The notes below the pieces were generated by a model, which searched no databases, had not been told where the DNA came from, and saw only the letters and a list, made by a program, of their open reading frames with translations. A stretch of 64,000 nucleotides of DNA from NCBI GenBank assembly GCA_037200975.1, contig JBBCGI010000001.1:3865716-3929715 (forward strand), in the 5' to 3' direction. The stretch comes from Pseudomonadota bacterium (GTDB lineage Bacteria; Pseudomonadota; Gammaproteobacteria; Steroidobacterales; Steroidobacteraceae). Made by a program: the position numbers and the translations under genes. Below are positions 8,552 to 17,521 of the stretch, piece after piece (within the stretch, counting starts at the first letter, position 1; the number at the start of each line of letters is the position of its first letter).

Positions 8552-10176
8552 TTTCATCCAAGCGTACCCGCCTGCTGGCGTTGTTGATGGGCGCGGCGTC
8601 GATTTCGCAAGCCGCCGTCACCGAAGAACAACATCTCTCCGAGCTGCGACATACCGTCGAGAACCTGCTGCAGGCGCTGGTCGACAAGGGCGTGCTGACC
8701 CGCGAACAGGCCGAGCTCATGGTGTCGAGCGCACAGTCCAAAGCCGAGAAGGACGCGGCCACCGAGGCGGCGGCACGCGCCGCGACCGAGCAGGCGGAGG
8801 CGGGCGCGGTGCGCGTACCGTACGTGCCGCAGATCGTGAAGGACGAGATCCGCAAGCAGGTCATCGCCGAAATGACGCCCGCGCTGACCGACCAGATCGT
8901 CGCCGAAGCGAGTTCCACGGACGCGTTGGCGCGCGCGCTGCCGGACTGGGCGCGCCGCATGCGCTGGAGCGGCGACTTCCGCGTGCGTGGCCAGGGCGAC
9001 ACGTACGCCGAAGACAACCTGCCGAATTCCTATATCGACGTGCTGAACGTCAACGACCGCGGCGGTATCACCAAGGCGGGCAATGCGGCGTTCGTCAACA
9101 CCACCGAAGACCGCCAACGCCTGCGCCTGCGCGCGCGGGTCGGATTCGACGTGGAACTCGGCTGGGGCTGGACTGCCGGCGCGCGCCTGACGACCGGCAA
9201 TCTGCGCGACGCGGTATCCACCAACCAGACGCTCGGCAATTACGGTGGCCGCTATACGGTCGGGTTCGACCAGGCCTTCGTGCGCTGGCAGGGCACCAGT
9301 CACAGCAGCCGGCAGTCGCTCGCGTTGGCCGGCGGACGCATCGGCAATCCGTTCCTGTCCACCGACCTGGTGTTCGACCAGGACCTGATGTTCGAAGGCG
9401 TCGCGACGAACTACCGCTACAGCCTGTCGCGCGACGAGCCCTTCGTGCGCAACTGGTTTTTCACCGCGGGCGCATTCCCGCTGCAGGAAGTGGAGCTCTC
9501 GGACAAGGACAAATGGCTGTTCGCCGGGCAGACCGGCCTCGACTGGCGCACCGTCAACGGCAGCCGGCTGCGGTTCGCGGCTGCGTACTACGACTACCGC
9601 AACATCACCGGCGTGCGCAACGGGTTCGGCAGCAACCTGCTCGACTACACCGCGCCGGTATTCGCGCAGCGCGGCAACACGCTGTACGACATCCGTTTCG
9701 ACTCGGACGACACCACGAACCTGCTGGCGTTGGCGGGCGAGTACCAGATCGCCAATCTCACCGCGGTCTTCGACTGGCGCGTGTCACCGGCCCATCGGCT
9801 GACGTTCACCGCCGATGCCGTCGAGAACGTCGGCTATGACCGCGAGACGGTGCTGGCCGTATCGGGCATCGATGCCGAAGAGCGCACGCGCGGTTACCTG
9901 GCGGAGATCGCGTTCGGCAGCGCCCGTTTCAACGAAGCGCATGCCTGGCGCGCATCCGTGGGTTATCGCTACGTGGAACGCGACGCGGTGCTCGATGCCT
10001 TCACCGATTCCGACTTCCGCCTCGGCGGCACGGACGTCAAGGGATTCATCATCGGCGCGGACTACGCGTTTTCACCGCGCGTCTTTGCCCGGCTGCGATA
10101 CCTCTCAGGCAACGAGATCGACGGTCTGCCGCTCGGCATCGACGTGCTGCAGCTCGACATGAACGCTTCATTCTGA
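8548..10176 (+). CDS. Putative outer-membrane porin with N-terminal coiled-coil segment
   Basis: A 542-residue protein with a signal peptide (~1-23). It has a helical segment (~24-110, with LRHTVENLLQALVDKGVLT and an Ala/Glu-rich stretch), then a beta-barrel of alternating strands ending in ...DMNASF, the terminal Phe expected of outer-membrane barrels. It resembles the putative porin family (Porin_10-like). The N-terminal helical part may act as a periplasmic handle or oligomerisation segment. The ATGA overlap with the TonB-like gene argues for coupled translation and a shared function. The substrate is unknown. Confidence 0.8.
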   Translation: MISSKRTRLLALLMGAASISQAAVTEEQHLSELRHTVENLLQALVDKGVLTREQAELMVSSAQSKAEKDAATEAAARAATEQAEAGAVRVPYVPQIVKDEIRKQVIAEMTPALTDQIVAEASSTDALARALPDWARRMRWSGDFRVRGQGDTYAEDNLPNSYIDVLNVNDRGGITKAGNAAFVNTTEDRQRLRLRARVGFDVELGWGWTAGARLTTGNLRDAVSTNQTLGNYGGRYTVGFDQAFVRWQGTSHSSRQSLALAGGRIGNPFLSTDLVFDQDLMFEGVATNYRYSLSRDEPFVRNWFFTAGAFPLQEVELSDKDKWLFAGQTGLDWRTVNGSRLRFAAAYYDYRNITGVRNGFGSNLLDYTAPVFAQRGNTLYDIRFDSDDTTNLLALAGEYQIANLTAVFDWRVSPAHRLTFTADAVENVGYDRETVLAVSGIDAEERTRGYLAEIAFGSARFNEAHAWRASVGYRYVERDAVLDAFTDSDFRLGGTDVKGFIIGADYAFSPRVFARLRYLSGNEIDGLPLGIDVLQLDMNASF

Positions 10177-10186
10177 AGGAATCCAC

Positions 10187-10849
10187 ATGCGCCCGACATT
10201 GCTCGCATGCCTGTGCATCGTCGCCGTGAGTGGCGTCGCCTTCGCGCAATCGGCCCGCAAGGACGGCGGCAACAACGCGCAGCTCATGCAGCAGATGCAG
10301 CAGATGGCCGCGGAGCGCACGTCGCTGCAGACGGAGAATGCGCGCATGAAGCGCGAGCTCGACGAGATTCGAAAAGAGCGCGATGCGCTCAAGGGCGAAC
10401 GCGACGGCAACGATCGCAAGCTGCGCAACGCCGAAGGCGCGGCCATTCGCGCCGCCGGCGACCGCAAGCAGGTCGAAAGCGAGCTCGAGCAGTACAAGTC
10501 GCGCATGGCGGAGCTGGTCGGCAAGTTCCGTGAAACCGTGACCGGCCTGCGCGAGGTCGAATCCGATCGCAACACCACACGACAGCAGCTCGAAACGAAG
10601 ACCGTCGAGCTCAAGTCCTGCGTGGACCGCAACGTGCAGCTCTACACGATGAACGACGAGATCCTGACGCGGCTGGCGGACCAGGGCTTCTTCAGCAGCA
10701 TGGCGAAGGCCGAGCCGTTCACGCGCATCAAGCGCACGCAACTCGAGAATCTCGCGGATGACTACCGGGCGCGTGCGGATGAAGCGCTCATCCCTCCGGC
10801 GGAGGCCGGTGCGCCGCCGGCGGCGAAGCCAGCAGGTCCGGGAGGCTGA
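10187..10849 (+). CDS. Periplasmic coiled-coil protein of the ExbB-fusion operon
   Basis: A 220-residue protein with an AAGGAA ribosome-binding site, 10 bp after the porin. Residues 1-20 are a signal peptide ending AFA. Residues ~30-160 are strongly heptad-like and charged (MQQMQQMAAERTSLQTENAR and on), predicting a long coiled coil. A short C-terminal globular stretch and an Ala/Pro-rich tail follow. No enzymatic motif is visible, and I do not recognise a named family. As the last gene of the operon it may link the TonB-like protein, the porin and the peptidoglycan. Confidence 0.7.
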   Translation: MRPTLLACLCIVAVSGVAFAQSARKDGGNNAQLMQQMQQMAAERTSLQTENARMKRELDEIRKERDALKGERDGNDRKLRNAEGAAIRAAGDRKQVESELEQYKSRMAELVGKFRETVTGLREVESDRNTTRQQLETKTVELKSCVDRNVQLYTMNDEILTRLADQGFFSSMAKAEPFTRIKRTQLENLADDYRARADEALIPPAEAGAPPAAKPAGPGG

Positions 10850-10859
10850 AGCTCCCCGG
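10838..10859 (+). terminator. Possible terminator hairpin after the ExbB-fusion operon
   Basis: The stem CCGGGAG (10838-10844) pairs with CTCCCCGG (10852-10859, one bulged C) around a 7-base loop that includes the stop of the coiled-coil gene. No T-run follows, so this is a weak candidate. Confidence 0.3.
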
Positions 10860-10861
10860 GG

Positions 10862-12026
10862 TCAGGCCGCGTCCTGATCCTTTTCGGTGGTGTCGGTCGC
10901 GAGCCGCGAACCGCGGTGCGCGCGCTCGAACCTCGCGGCTCCATGCCGGCTCATGTACTTGCGCAGCTCGCGCGGTTCGGTCTGGCGCAGGTCGACCAGC
11001 AACAAACAATCGATGGCTTAGCCGAAATCCGCGTCCACGTTGAATCCCAACACGCTTCCGCCGAGCCTGAGGTACTGGCGCAGCAAGATGGGCACACCTT
11101 TGCCGTCGGGCTCGAGGTCTTCGACCAGCGCCGACAACGGTTCGAGCGCTCCCAACAGGGCGAGTTCGCTGGCCAGCGTCCGCAGCGCGCGCGAGCGCGG
11201 AAATGGATTGCGCGCGCTGACCAGCCCTCCGAGCAGGTGATCGAAGCGTTGCCCGCGCAGGAAGTCCACCATCAGATGCCGTGAAGTCTCGGCGTATTCG
11301 CCGCTGACACTGACGGGTCCGATGAGCCGCGCGTAGCGCGGATTACGCGCCACGAACTCCGCGATGCCCTTCCACAACAACATGAGCGGCGCGAAACTGC
11401 GCTGATATTCCGGACGAACGAACGAGCGGCCGAGCTCGAGTGCCGGCCCGAGCATGAGAAAGAATGGGTCGCGGTAGTTGAAGAGCGTGGTGGTGTAGAG
11501 ACCTGCGCGGCCGTGTTTGCGGCGGATCACGCGCGACCTCACCCGCGGGGAAAATCACCAGCGCATGTTCGCCTTCGAGCCAGCGCCAGGCTTCGCGCAA
11601 GGCGCGCGCATTACGCGCCGTGCTGCCGGCATTGTTGAATGGGTCGACGGCGAAGATCATCGGGGCCAGTTCGGCAATGGTGGTCAGATCGCCATTGGCC
11701 AGCACGCGCACGTCGGGGCGTTTTGCACCGACGATGCGGATCGCCGCCAGTCCGTCGAGCGCGCCGAAGGGATGATTGGCAACGATGATCACCCGGCCGG
11801 TGGCGGGTATGCGCGCCAGGGATTGTTCGGAGGGCTCGCACTCGATACGCATCGTGGCCAGCGCACGCTTGGCGAACTCGACTGGCCCTTGCGTCGGTCC
11901 GATACTCTTATATATGGCTCTCAGGGCGCCGACGCCTGCGAACCTCGCCATCAGGCGCTGCAACCAAGGCGCAGCGCCAGATTGCTGGCCTCATTGGGGT
12001 GCTGCGGAGGCGTTGGCATGCGGCAT
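10862..12026 (-). pseudogene. Decayed PlsC-GNAT (lysophospholipid acyltransferase / N-acyltransferase) gene
   Basis: The probable original start is ATG at 12026 behind an AGGAG site (MPHANASAAPQ), interrupted by TGA eleven codons later. The frame then continues with a PlsC-type acyltransferase start containing the H-x4-D motif (NHPFGALD) and LVIFPAGEV. Near 11531-11540 the frame shifts by one and jumps directly to the second half of a GNAT/OlsB-like domain (GLYTTTLFNYRDPFFLMLGP, ALELGRSFVRPEYQRS). An in-frame TAA at 11018-11020 cuts the C-terminus, but the same frame reads on as a plausible tail (CLLLVDLRQTEPRELRKYMS) to TGA at 10862. From memory of the family layout (two full domains, well over 500 residues), ~200 or more residues are missing at the junction. 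Confidence 0.75.
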
Positions 12027-12109
12027 TGGAGCTCCTGAATGACATCAGGCTTCCAGCCTAAGTAGCAGATATTTCGGAATTATTTACTTAAGAGGACGAT
12101 TCGCGGCCA

Positions 12110-12952
12110 ATGGAACTGAAGTACAGAATCTTGAACGTCTTCACGGCCGGCGGCGCACGCCTGTCCGGCAACCCGTTGTGCGTGTTCGAAGACGGCAGTC
12201 AGCTCGATCCGGCCGCAATGCAGGCGCTGGCACGGCAGATGAACCTCTCCGAGAGCACGTTCATCCTGCCCTCCAAACGCGCCGCCGCGCTGGTGCGCAT
12301 CTTCACGCCCGCATACGAGATGCCGTTCGCCGGTCATCCCACGCTGGGCACGGCGCACGTCTGCCGCGCGCTGGGCCTGGGCGGCAACCAGCTCGGCCTC
12401 GAGATGCGCGCCGGCATCATTCCGGTCACCTCCGACGGCGATCACTGGACACTGCGTGCCACGGCAGCCACCTCGCGCCTGGTCGAAGTGCAGCCGCCCG
12501 AGCTGGCAAGGTTGTTAGGCCTGGAGGCTTCCGACATCGGCTTCCAGCCGCTGTGGGTGAAGGCGGGGCGCGAGCAGTTGATCATCCCGCTCACCAGCGA
12601 AGCGGCCGTGCGCCGCGTGAAGCCGAAGGCGGAATTGTTCGAGAAACTCAAGAGCAGCGACGGCGCCGGGCAGGCGTACGTGTTCGCCTCGACGGGCGCG
12701 AAGAAGATCCTGAGCCGGTTTTTCTTTCCCGATGGCAGCGCGATTCTCGAAGACCCGGCCACCGGGTCCGCCTGCGCGAATCTCGGCTCGTGGTTCATCG
12801 CCATGGGCCGCCGGGCACCGCTGGATTTCGAGGTGTCCCAGGGCGAGCTGATCGGGCGTCCCTCCATTCTCAAGCTCGAGGTCAACGCCGACAACGAAGT
12901 GTTCGTCGGCGGCGACGTGATCGAGATAGGATCGGGCATCTTGAATTTCTAA
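12110..12952 (+). CDS. PhzF family isomerase/epimerase
   Basis: A 280-residue protein with the PhzF hallmarks: GNPLCVFED near the N-terminus, the catalytic Glu in NLSESTFIL, FAGHPTLGTAHV, and the C-terminal EDPATGSACANLGSW. The length is normal for the diaminopimelate-epimerase-fold family. PhzF enzymes isomerise small acids (the name-giver acts in phenazine synthesis), but most genomic copies have unknown substrates and no other phenazine gene is here. An AGAGGA sequence lies 13 bp upstream. The next gene starts 10 bp downstream, so the two are probably one operon. Confidence 0.9.
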   Translation: MELKYRILNVFTAGGARLSGNPLCVFEDGSQLDPAAMQALARQMNLSESTFILPSKRAAALVRIFTPAYEMPFAGHPTLGTAHVCRALGLGGNQLGLEMRAGIIPVTSDGDHWTLRATAATSRLVEVQPPELARLLGLEASDIGFQPLWVKAGREQLIIPLTSEAAVRRVKPKAELFEKLKSSDGAGQAYVFASTGAKKILSRFFFPDGSAILEDPATGSACANLGSWFIAMGRRAPLDFEVSQGELIGRPSILKLEVNADNEVFVGGDVIEIGSGILNF

Positions 12953-12962
12953 GGAGCGCTGC

Positions 12963-14264
12963 ATGAGCGCCGACAGCTACCACAAGCGCAAGCTGGGCAA
13001 TCGGGTGCTGACGCCCGAAACCCAGATGATGGGTTACGGCTACGACCCCAAACTCTCCGAAGGTTCGCTCAAGCCGCCCATCTTCCTCACCTCCACCTTC
13101 GTCTTCCGCAACGCGCAGGACGGCAAGGATTTCTTCGATTACACCTCCGGACGGCGCGCGCCGCCGCCGGGCCAGGCCGCGGGCCTGGTGTATTCGCGCT
13201 TCAACAATCCCAATCTCGAAGTGCTCGAAGATCGTCTGGCGCTGTGGGAAGGCGGTGAAGCTGCGTGTGTGTTCTCGAGCGGCATGTCGGCCATCTCGAC
13301 CACGTTGTGGGCGTATCTCAAGCCCAACGATGTGTTGCTCATGAGCGAGCCGCTGTACGGCGGCACGGAAACCCTCATCGACAAAACGATGCCGGCGTTC
13401 GGCATCGGCGCAGTGCGTGTGGCGGATGCCATCGACCGTGAGGCGGTCATGGCCGGTGCGAAGGCCGCGCTCGAGAAGGCGAGGGCGAAACGTGGCAAGG
13501 TCGGGTTGTTAGTCACCGAGACACCGGCCAATCCCACCAACAGCCTGGTGGATCTGCAGCTGTGGCGCGAAGCCGCGGAATGGATCGCGGGCCAGCAGGG
13601 CGGCGTGCGTCCGCCGGTGGCGGTCGACAACACCTTCCTCGGGCCGGTGTTCCAGAAGCCGCTCGCACACGGCGGCGATCTCATCATGTATTCGCTGACG
13701 AAGTACGTCGGTGGTCATTCGGATCTCGTCGCCGGCGGTGTCGTCGGCACCAAGGCGATGGTGCAGCCGGTACGCGCGCTGCGCAGTAGTTTGGGCACGC
13801 AGCTCGATCCGAACACGTCGTGGATGATCATGCGGTCGATGGAGACGCTGGCATTGCGCATGCGTGCTTCGGCGGAGAATGCCGGCCGCGTGGCTGGTTA
13901 TCTCGCGCAGCATCCGAAAGTCGCGAGCGTGAACTATCTCGGGCACTTGAAGAACGGCGATCCTCGTCTGGAGGTCTTCCAGCGCCAGTGCCTGAGTGCC
14001 GGTTCCACCTTCGCGTTTTCGATTCGCGGCGGTGAAGCCGAGGCCTTCCGCATGCTGGATGCATTGCAGGTCATGAAACTTGCCGTGAGCCTCGGGGGCA
14101 CCGAGACGTTGATCTCGCATCCCGCGTCCACCACGCACTCGGGTGTGCCGAAAGAAACGCGCGATCGCATGGGTGTGACCGACGCGTTGATCCGCATATC
14201 GGTGGGAATCGAGAATGCCGACGATCTGATCGCCGATCTCGAACAGGCGCTGACGAAGATCTGA
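12963..14264 (+). CDS. Cystathionine gamma-synthase family PLP enzyme (Cys/Met metabolism)
   Basis: A 433-residue fold-type I PLP enzyme. The PLP lysine lies in SLTKYVGGHSDLVAGG, and the substrate/PLP contacts LYGGTETL and ETPANPTN are present. The sequence begins with a family-specific leader ending TPETQMMGYGYDP and is slightly longer than MetB (~386) because of an insertion in the N-terminal part (SGRRAPPPGQAAGL). It resembles the cystathionine gamma-synthase family subgroup rather than canonical MetB, MetC or methionine gamma-lyase, so the exact reaction is open. An AAGGAG site sits 6 bp before the ATG. It is probably co-transcribed with the PhzF gene. Confidence 0.88.
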   Translation: MSADSYHKRKLGNRVLTPETQMMGYGYDPKLSEGSLKPPIFLTSTFVFRNAQDGKDFFDYTSGRRAPPPGQAAGLVYSRFNNPNLEVLEDRLALWEGGEAACVFSSGMSAISTTLWAYLKPNDVLLMSEPLYGGTETLIDKTMPAFGIGAVRVADAIDREAVMAGAKAALEKARAKRGKVGLLVTETPANPTNSLVDLQLWREAAEWIAGQQGGVRPPVAVDNTFLGPVFQKPLAHGGDLIMYSLTKYVGGHSDLVAGGVVGTKAMVQPVRALRSSLGTQLDPNTSWMIMRSMETLALRMRASAENAGRVAGYLAQHPKVASVNYLGHLKNGDPRLEVFQRQCLSAGSTFAFSIRGGEAEAFRMLDALQVMKLAVSLGGTETLISHPASTTHSGVPKETRDRMGVTDALIRISVGIENADDLIADLEQALTKI

Positions 14265-14285
14265 GTACGCCGGCGGTGCGAGGGC

Positions 14286-14302
14286 GTCACAGGAATGTCA
14301 CA
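14286..14302 (+). promoter_or_regulatory. PHO-box-like direct repeat upstream of the FkbM operon
   Basis: GTCACA occurs twice with an 11-bp period (14286-14291 and 14297-14302), the spacing of PhoB boxes (CTGTCA repeats). Each half deviates at the first bases. It lies ~50 bp before the FkbM start. Suggestive only. Confidence 0.3.
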
Positions 14303-14348
14303 AGTTCGAGCGCAATTTGCAATCTGACGCCCCTACCTTCGTCGGCCT

Positions 14349-15062
14349 ATGCAATTGATCCAGGGCTCCCTGCTGGCGCACCCGAGAATGGTCGCCTGGC
14401 GCAACCGCTTGCGCCGCAATACGGTGCTGCTCGGCGTTTATCGCCTGTGGGCCGGCCGCGACGGCTACGAACAGCGCTTCGGCAGTGCGCTGTTGGCCGC
14501 GGTGGGTATGAACGACGTGGTGTGGGACATCGGCGCCAATGTCGGGTTGTACAGCGAGAAATTCCTGCAGCGCGGCGCGAGTTTCGTGGTGTGTTTCGAA
14601 CCGGCCCCCGCGGCCATTGCTGAACTTGGCCGGCGATTTTCCGACGAGTCGTTGGCCCGCCGCGTCCGCGTCGTGCCGGCGGCCCTGTCCAACACGCGCG
14701 GCAGCGCGAATTTCGTCGCGGATGGCTCCTCGCCGGTGAACAAGCTCGGCGGCAGCGGGCCCGGCGCCGTGATCGAAGTGCCGGTTTTGCGCGGCGACGA
14801 TGCGCTGGCGGAATATTCATTGCCGGTGCCCGACGTCATCAAGGTCGACGTCGAAGGGTATGAACTCGAGGTCATCGAGGGCTTGCAAGGTGTCTTGTCG
14901 CGCCCGCAGGTGCGCGCCGTATTCGTCGAAGTGCACTTCGGCCTCTTGCACGAACGGGGAAACGACCATGCGCCCGCGACGATCGTCGCTCTGCTGAAGA
15001 ACCACGGGTTTCGCACCAGCTGGCTCGATGCCTCGCACCTGATCGCCCATCGCGGCGCCTGA
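14349..15062 (+). CDS. FkbM family SAM-dependent methyltransferase
   Basis: A 237-residue protein with the SAM-binding motif VVWDIGANVGLYSEKF (residues ~57-72), the acidic follow-up CFEPAP, and the FkbM hallmark VIKVDVEGYELEVIEG near residue 160. FkbM enzymes O-methylate sugars or polyketides and are common in polysaccharide clusters. The gene is followed by an aldo/keto reductase (24-bp gap) and a GMC oxidoreductase (overlapping) on the same strand. The trio therefore looks like a small sugar- or glycan-tailoring operon. No clear ribosome-binding site precedes the ATG, which is the first in frame. Confidence 0.85.
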   Translation: MQLIQGSLLAHPRMVAWRNRLRRNTVLLGVYRLWAGRDGYEQRFGSALLAAVGMNDVVWDIGANVGLYSEKFLQRGASFVVCFEPAPAAIAELGRRFSDESLARRVRVVPAALSNTRGSANFVADGSSPVNKLGGSGPGAVIEVPVLRGDDALAEYSLPVPDVIKVDVEGYELEVIEGLQGVLSRPQVRAVFVEVHFGLLHERGNDHAPATIVALLKNHGFRTSWLDASHLIAHRGA

Positions 15063-15086
15063 TCCGCCCGCCGCGCGAGCCGGGGC

Positions 15087-15902
15087 ATGCAGAAAATCCT
15101 TCTCGCGGGTACGAACCTGTCGTTCTCCCGCATCGGATTCGGCACCGCGGCACTGCATCACCTCGGCAGCCGCGCCGATCGCGAGCGCCTCGTCCACGCG
15201 GCGCTCGACCACGGCATCACTCACTTCGACACCTCTCCCTACTACGGACACGGACTCGCTGAAATCGCGCTCGCCGGGCTCGGCCGCGCCGCAACCATCG
15301 CTACCAAGGTAGGACTCTATCCACCCGGTGGTGCGCATGGGTCGCACACACGCATGCTGCTGCGCAAAGGCCTCGGCAAACTACTCCACTCGCTGTCTCG
15401 GCCAGAAGTGGATTTCGCCGTCGAACGTGCACGCCGCAGCCTGCACGACAGCTTGCGGCGCCTGAAGCGCGAACGTGTCGAACTACTGCTGCTGCACGAG
15501 CCGCGCAGCGAACTCGTAGCGACCGACGAGTGGCGCCGCTGGCTCGCGGCGGATCGCGACCGCATCGGTGCGATCGGAGTGGCGGGAGAATTTGCGCGGA
15601 TCTGGCCCTTCGTGCATTCGGGCAGTGAGCTTGCGGCCGTGATCCAGACCGGCGCCACCCTTTCGGCACAGGATTTCGCCGCGCTGAGTGGCGTGCGTCG
15701 TTCGGCGCAGATCACCTACGGGCATCTGGCCGGAAGAAATGTCGAAGTCCCCATTTCGAAGACGCTCGGCGCTGCACTCGCCAGTTTCCCGGAAGCCGTC
15801 TTGCTGCTGGGTACACGCCGGATCGAACGTCTGGCGGAGTTCGCCCGTGCGGCCGCTGCCGCCGCCGTCGCGCCACAGGGCGCCGTGCATCAACCCGCGT
15901 GA
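15087..15902 (+). CDS. Aldo/keto reductase family oxidoreductase
   Basis: A 271-residue TIM-barrel protein with the N-terminal LSFSRIGFGTAAL and the catalytic tetrad positions of the family: Asp and Tyr in FDTSPYYG, Lys in IATKVGL and His in LLLLHEPRS. It is shorter than typical AKRs (~300-330), with a trimmed C-terminal end, so cofactor loops may differ. It sits between the FkbM methyltransferase and a GMC oxidoreductase, overlapping the latter by 4 bp. Together these suggest oxidation/reduction of a sugar hydroxyl. The substrate is unknown. Confidence 0.82.
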   Translation: MQKILLAGTNLSFSRIGFGTAALHHLGSRADRERLVHAALDHGITHFDTSPYYGHGLAEIALAGLGRAATIATKVGLYPPGGAHGSHTRMLLRKGLGKLLHSLSRPEVDFAVERARRSLHDSLRRLKRERVELLLLHEPRSELVATDEWRRWLAADRDRIGAIGVAGEFARIWPFVHSGSELAAVIQTGATLSAQDFAALSGVRRSAQITYGHLAGRNVEVPISKTLGAALASFPEAVLLLGTRRIERLAEFARAAAAAAVAPQGAVHQPA

Positions 15903-17440
15903 TCTTCGACCTCAACGAGGCAAGTGCGGACTGCACCTTGAGCTGCGATGTCGCAGTGGTTGGCGCCGGAATCGCGGGATCGATCCTGGCCTGCGAGCTC
16001 GCCCGCACCGGCCGCCGCGTGGTGCTGCTCGAGAGCGGAGGCCGCACGCAGGAAGGCGAAACCCATCCACTGAATCGGGTCGTGCAGGGCGCCGATGAAT
16101 ACCGCGGTGCGGAGCACGGGCGCTTTCGCTGCCTTGGTGGTACCTCGACCCGCTGGGGCGGCGCGCTGATTCCCTTTCAGCGCGAGGACATCGAGCCGGA
16201 TTGGCCGCTCGATTTCGCAGAGCTCGCAGCGCAGCTCGAACGCGCGGAAAGATTGTTCGCGGTGCCGCATGGACCGTACGAATTGGCCGCCGAGGACCGG
16301 GCGCTCGGCGCGAGTTCCGCGCAGTTTCGTGTGCGCGCCGCAAAGTGGCCGGGATTTCGTCGCCGCAACGTTGCGCGACTGCTGGAAACCTCGCTGGAAT
16401 CGCCGGGCGGACCGGCGGTGTGGCTGAACGCCCATCTCACCGCGATGAAACTCGACGACAACGGCCGGGTGTCCGGCCTCGAAGCGCGCGGCTCGCACGC
16501 GGCGCTGCGGCTTGCGGCATCCGAGGTCGTGATTGCCGCTGGCGCCATCGAAAGCACGCGCCTCTTGCTGAAGCTGGATGCGGACCTCGGCGGGAGATTG
16601 TCGAACGGGAGCGATTGTCTCGGGCGCTATTTCCACGATCACCTGTCTGCTCCGGTCGCGCAGATAGTCAGGCCGCGACGGCGCGAGTTGACGCGGCTTA
16701 CCGGATTTCGCTTCGAAGGATCCGCGATGCGCAATGTGCGCTTCGAGCTCGATGGCGGAATGCGTCGCGAGGCCGCTTTGCCCGGGGCATTCGTCCACGT
16801 GGCATCGAATTCGCGCACCGCAGATGGATTCGACGCCCTGCGCGGGATCTATCGCTCCGTGCAACGGCGCGCCCTGCCGTCGGCCGCCGACATTGGGCAA
16901 CTCGCGGTCAATGCAGGCTGGCTGTCGCGTGCGGCGTGGACCCGGTTCGTGCACCAGCGGGTGTTGCCGCCCGACAGCTGCGACTTCGAGACTCATCTCG
17001 TGATCGAGCAGGTGCCGGTTGCGGGGAATCGCATCAGTTTGAGTCCCGATCAGCGCGATGCATTCGGTGTGCCGCTGGCGCACATCAAGTGGCGGGTGAG
17101 CGACACGGATCTGCGCAATGCGCAGAGCGTGCTGGCGGCTTTTGCAAAGTACTGGTCCGGCAATGCCCGCGCGTTGCTGGGCGACCTCGCGCTTTATCCG
17201 CGTGATCAATGGGCGGAGTCCCTGATGCGCGGCGGTGGCATTTATCATCCCGGCGGCACGCTGCGTCTGGCGGCGACGCGGTCGAACGGCGTGGTCGACG
17301 CGGACCTGCGTGTTTTCGGTGTTCCCAATCTGCGCGTGCTCAGTACCGCGGTGTTTCCGAACGGCGGCAGCGCCAATCCGACGCTGATGTTGATCCTGTT
17401 CGCACTACGCGCGGCCGATCAACTGTCCGCGGGATCGTGA
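15899..17440 (+). CDS. GMC family FAD-dependent oxidoreductase
   Basis: A 513-residue protein starting at GTG, overlapping the aldo/keto reductase stop (GTGA). The FAD-binding GxGxxG is in VAVVGAGIAGSILACELA, with LLESGG at the end of the second strand. Also present are the GMC signature GGTSTRWGGALI and the C-terminal active-site region with His in GGIYHPGGTLRL and NGGSANPTLMLILFA. Such enzymes oxidise alcohol or sugar hydroxyls. The final stretch VDADLRVFGVPNLRVLSTAVFP is typical of the family. It is the third gene of the FkbM-AKR-GMC operon. Confidence 0.88.
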   Translation: MIFDLNEASADCTLSCDVAVVGAGIAGSILACELARTGRRVVLLESGGRTQEGETHPLNRVVQGADEYRGAEHGRFRCLGGTSTRWGGALIPFQREDIEPDWPLDFAELAAQLERAERLFAVPHGPYELAAEDRALGASSAQFRVRAAKWPGFRRRNVARLLETSLESPGGPAVWLNAHLTAMKLDDNGRVSGLEARGSHAALRLAASEVVIAAGAIESTRLLLKLDADLGGRLSNGSDCLGRYFHDHLSAPVAQIVRPRRRELTRLTGFRFEGSAMRNVRFELDGGMRREAALPGAFVHVASNSRTADGFDALRGIYRSVQRRALPSAADIGQLAVNAGWLSRAAWTRFVHQRVLPPDSCDFETHLVIEQVPVAGNRISLSPDQRDAFGVPLAHIKWRVSDTDLRNAQSVLAAFAKYWSGNARALLGDLALYPRDQWAESLMRGGGIYHPGGTLRLAATRSNGVVDADLRVFGVPNLRVLSTAVFPNGGSANPTLMLILFALRAADQLSAGS

Positions 17441-17521
17441 CGGACAGCCGACAGTTTGACCGCCAATCTGGACCGGGCGTCGATCAGGCTTTAGTGTGGC
17501 CGGGATCTCGGGAGGATCGAC

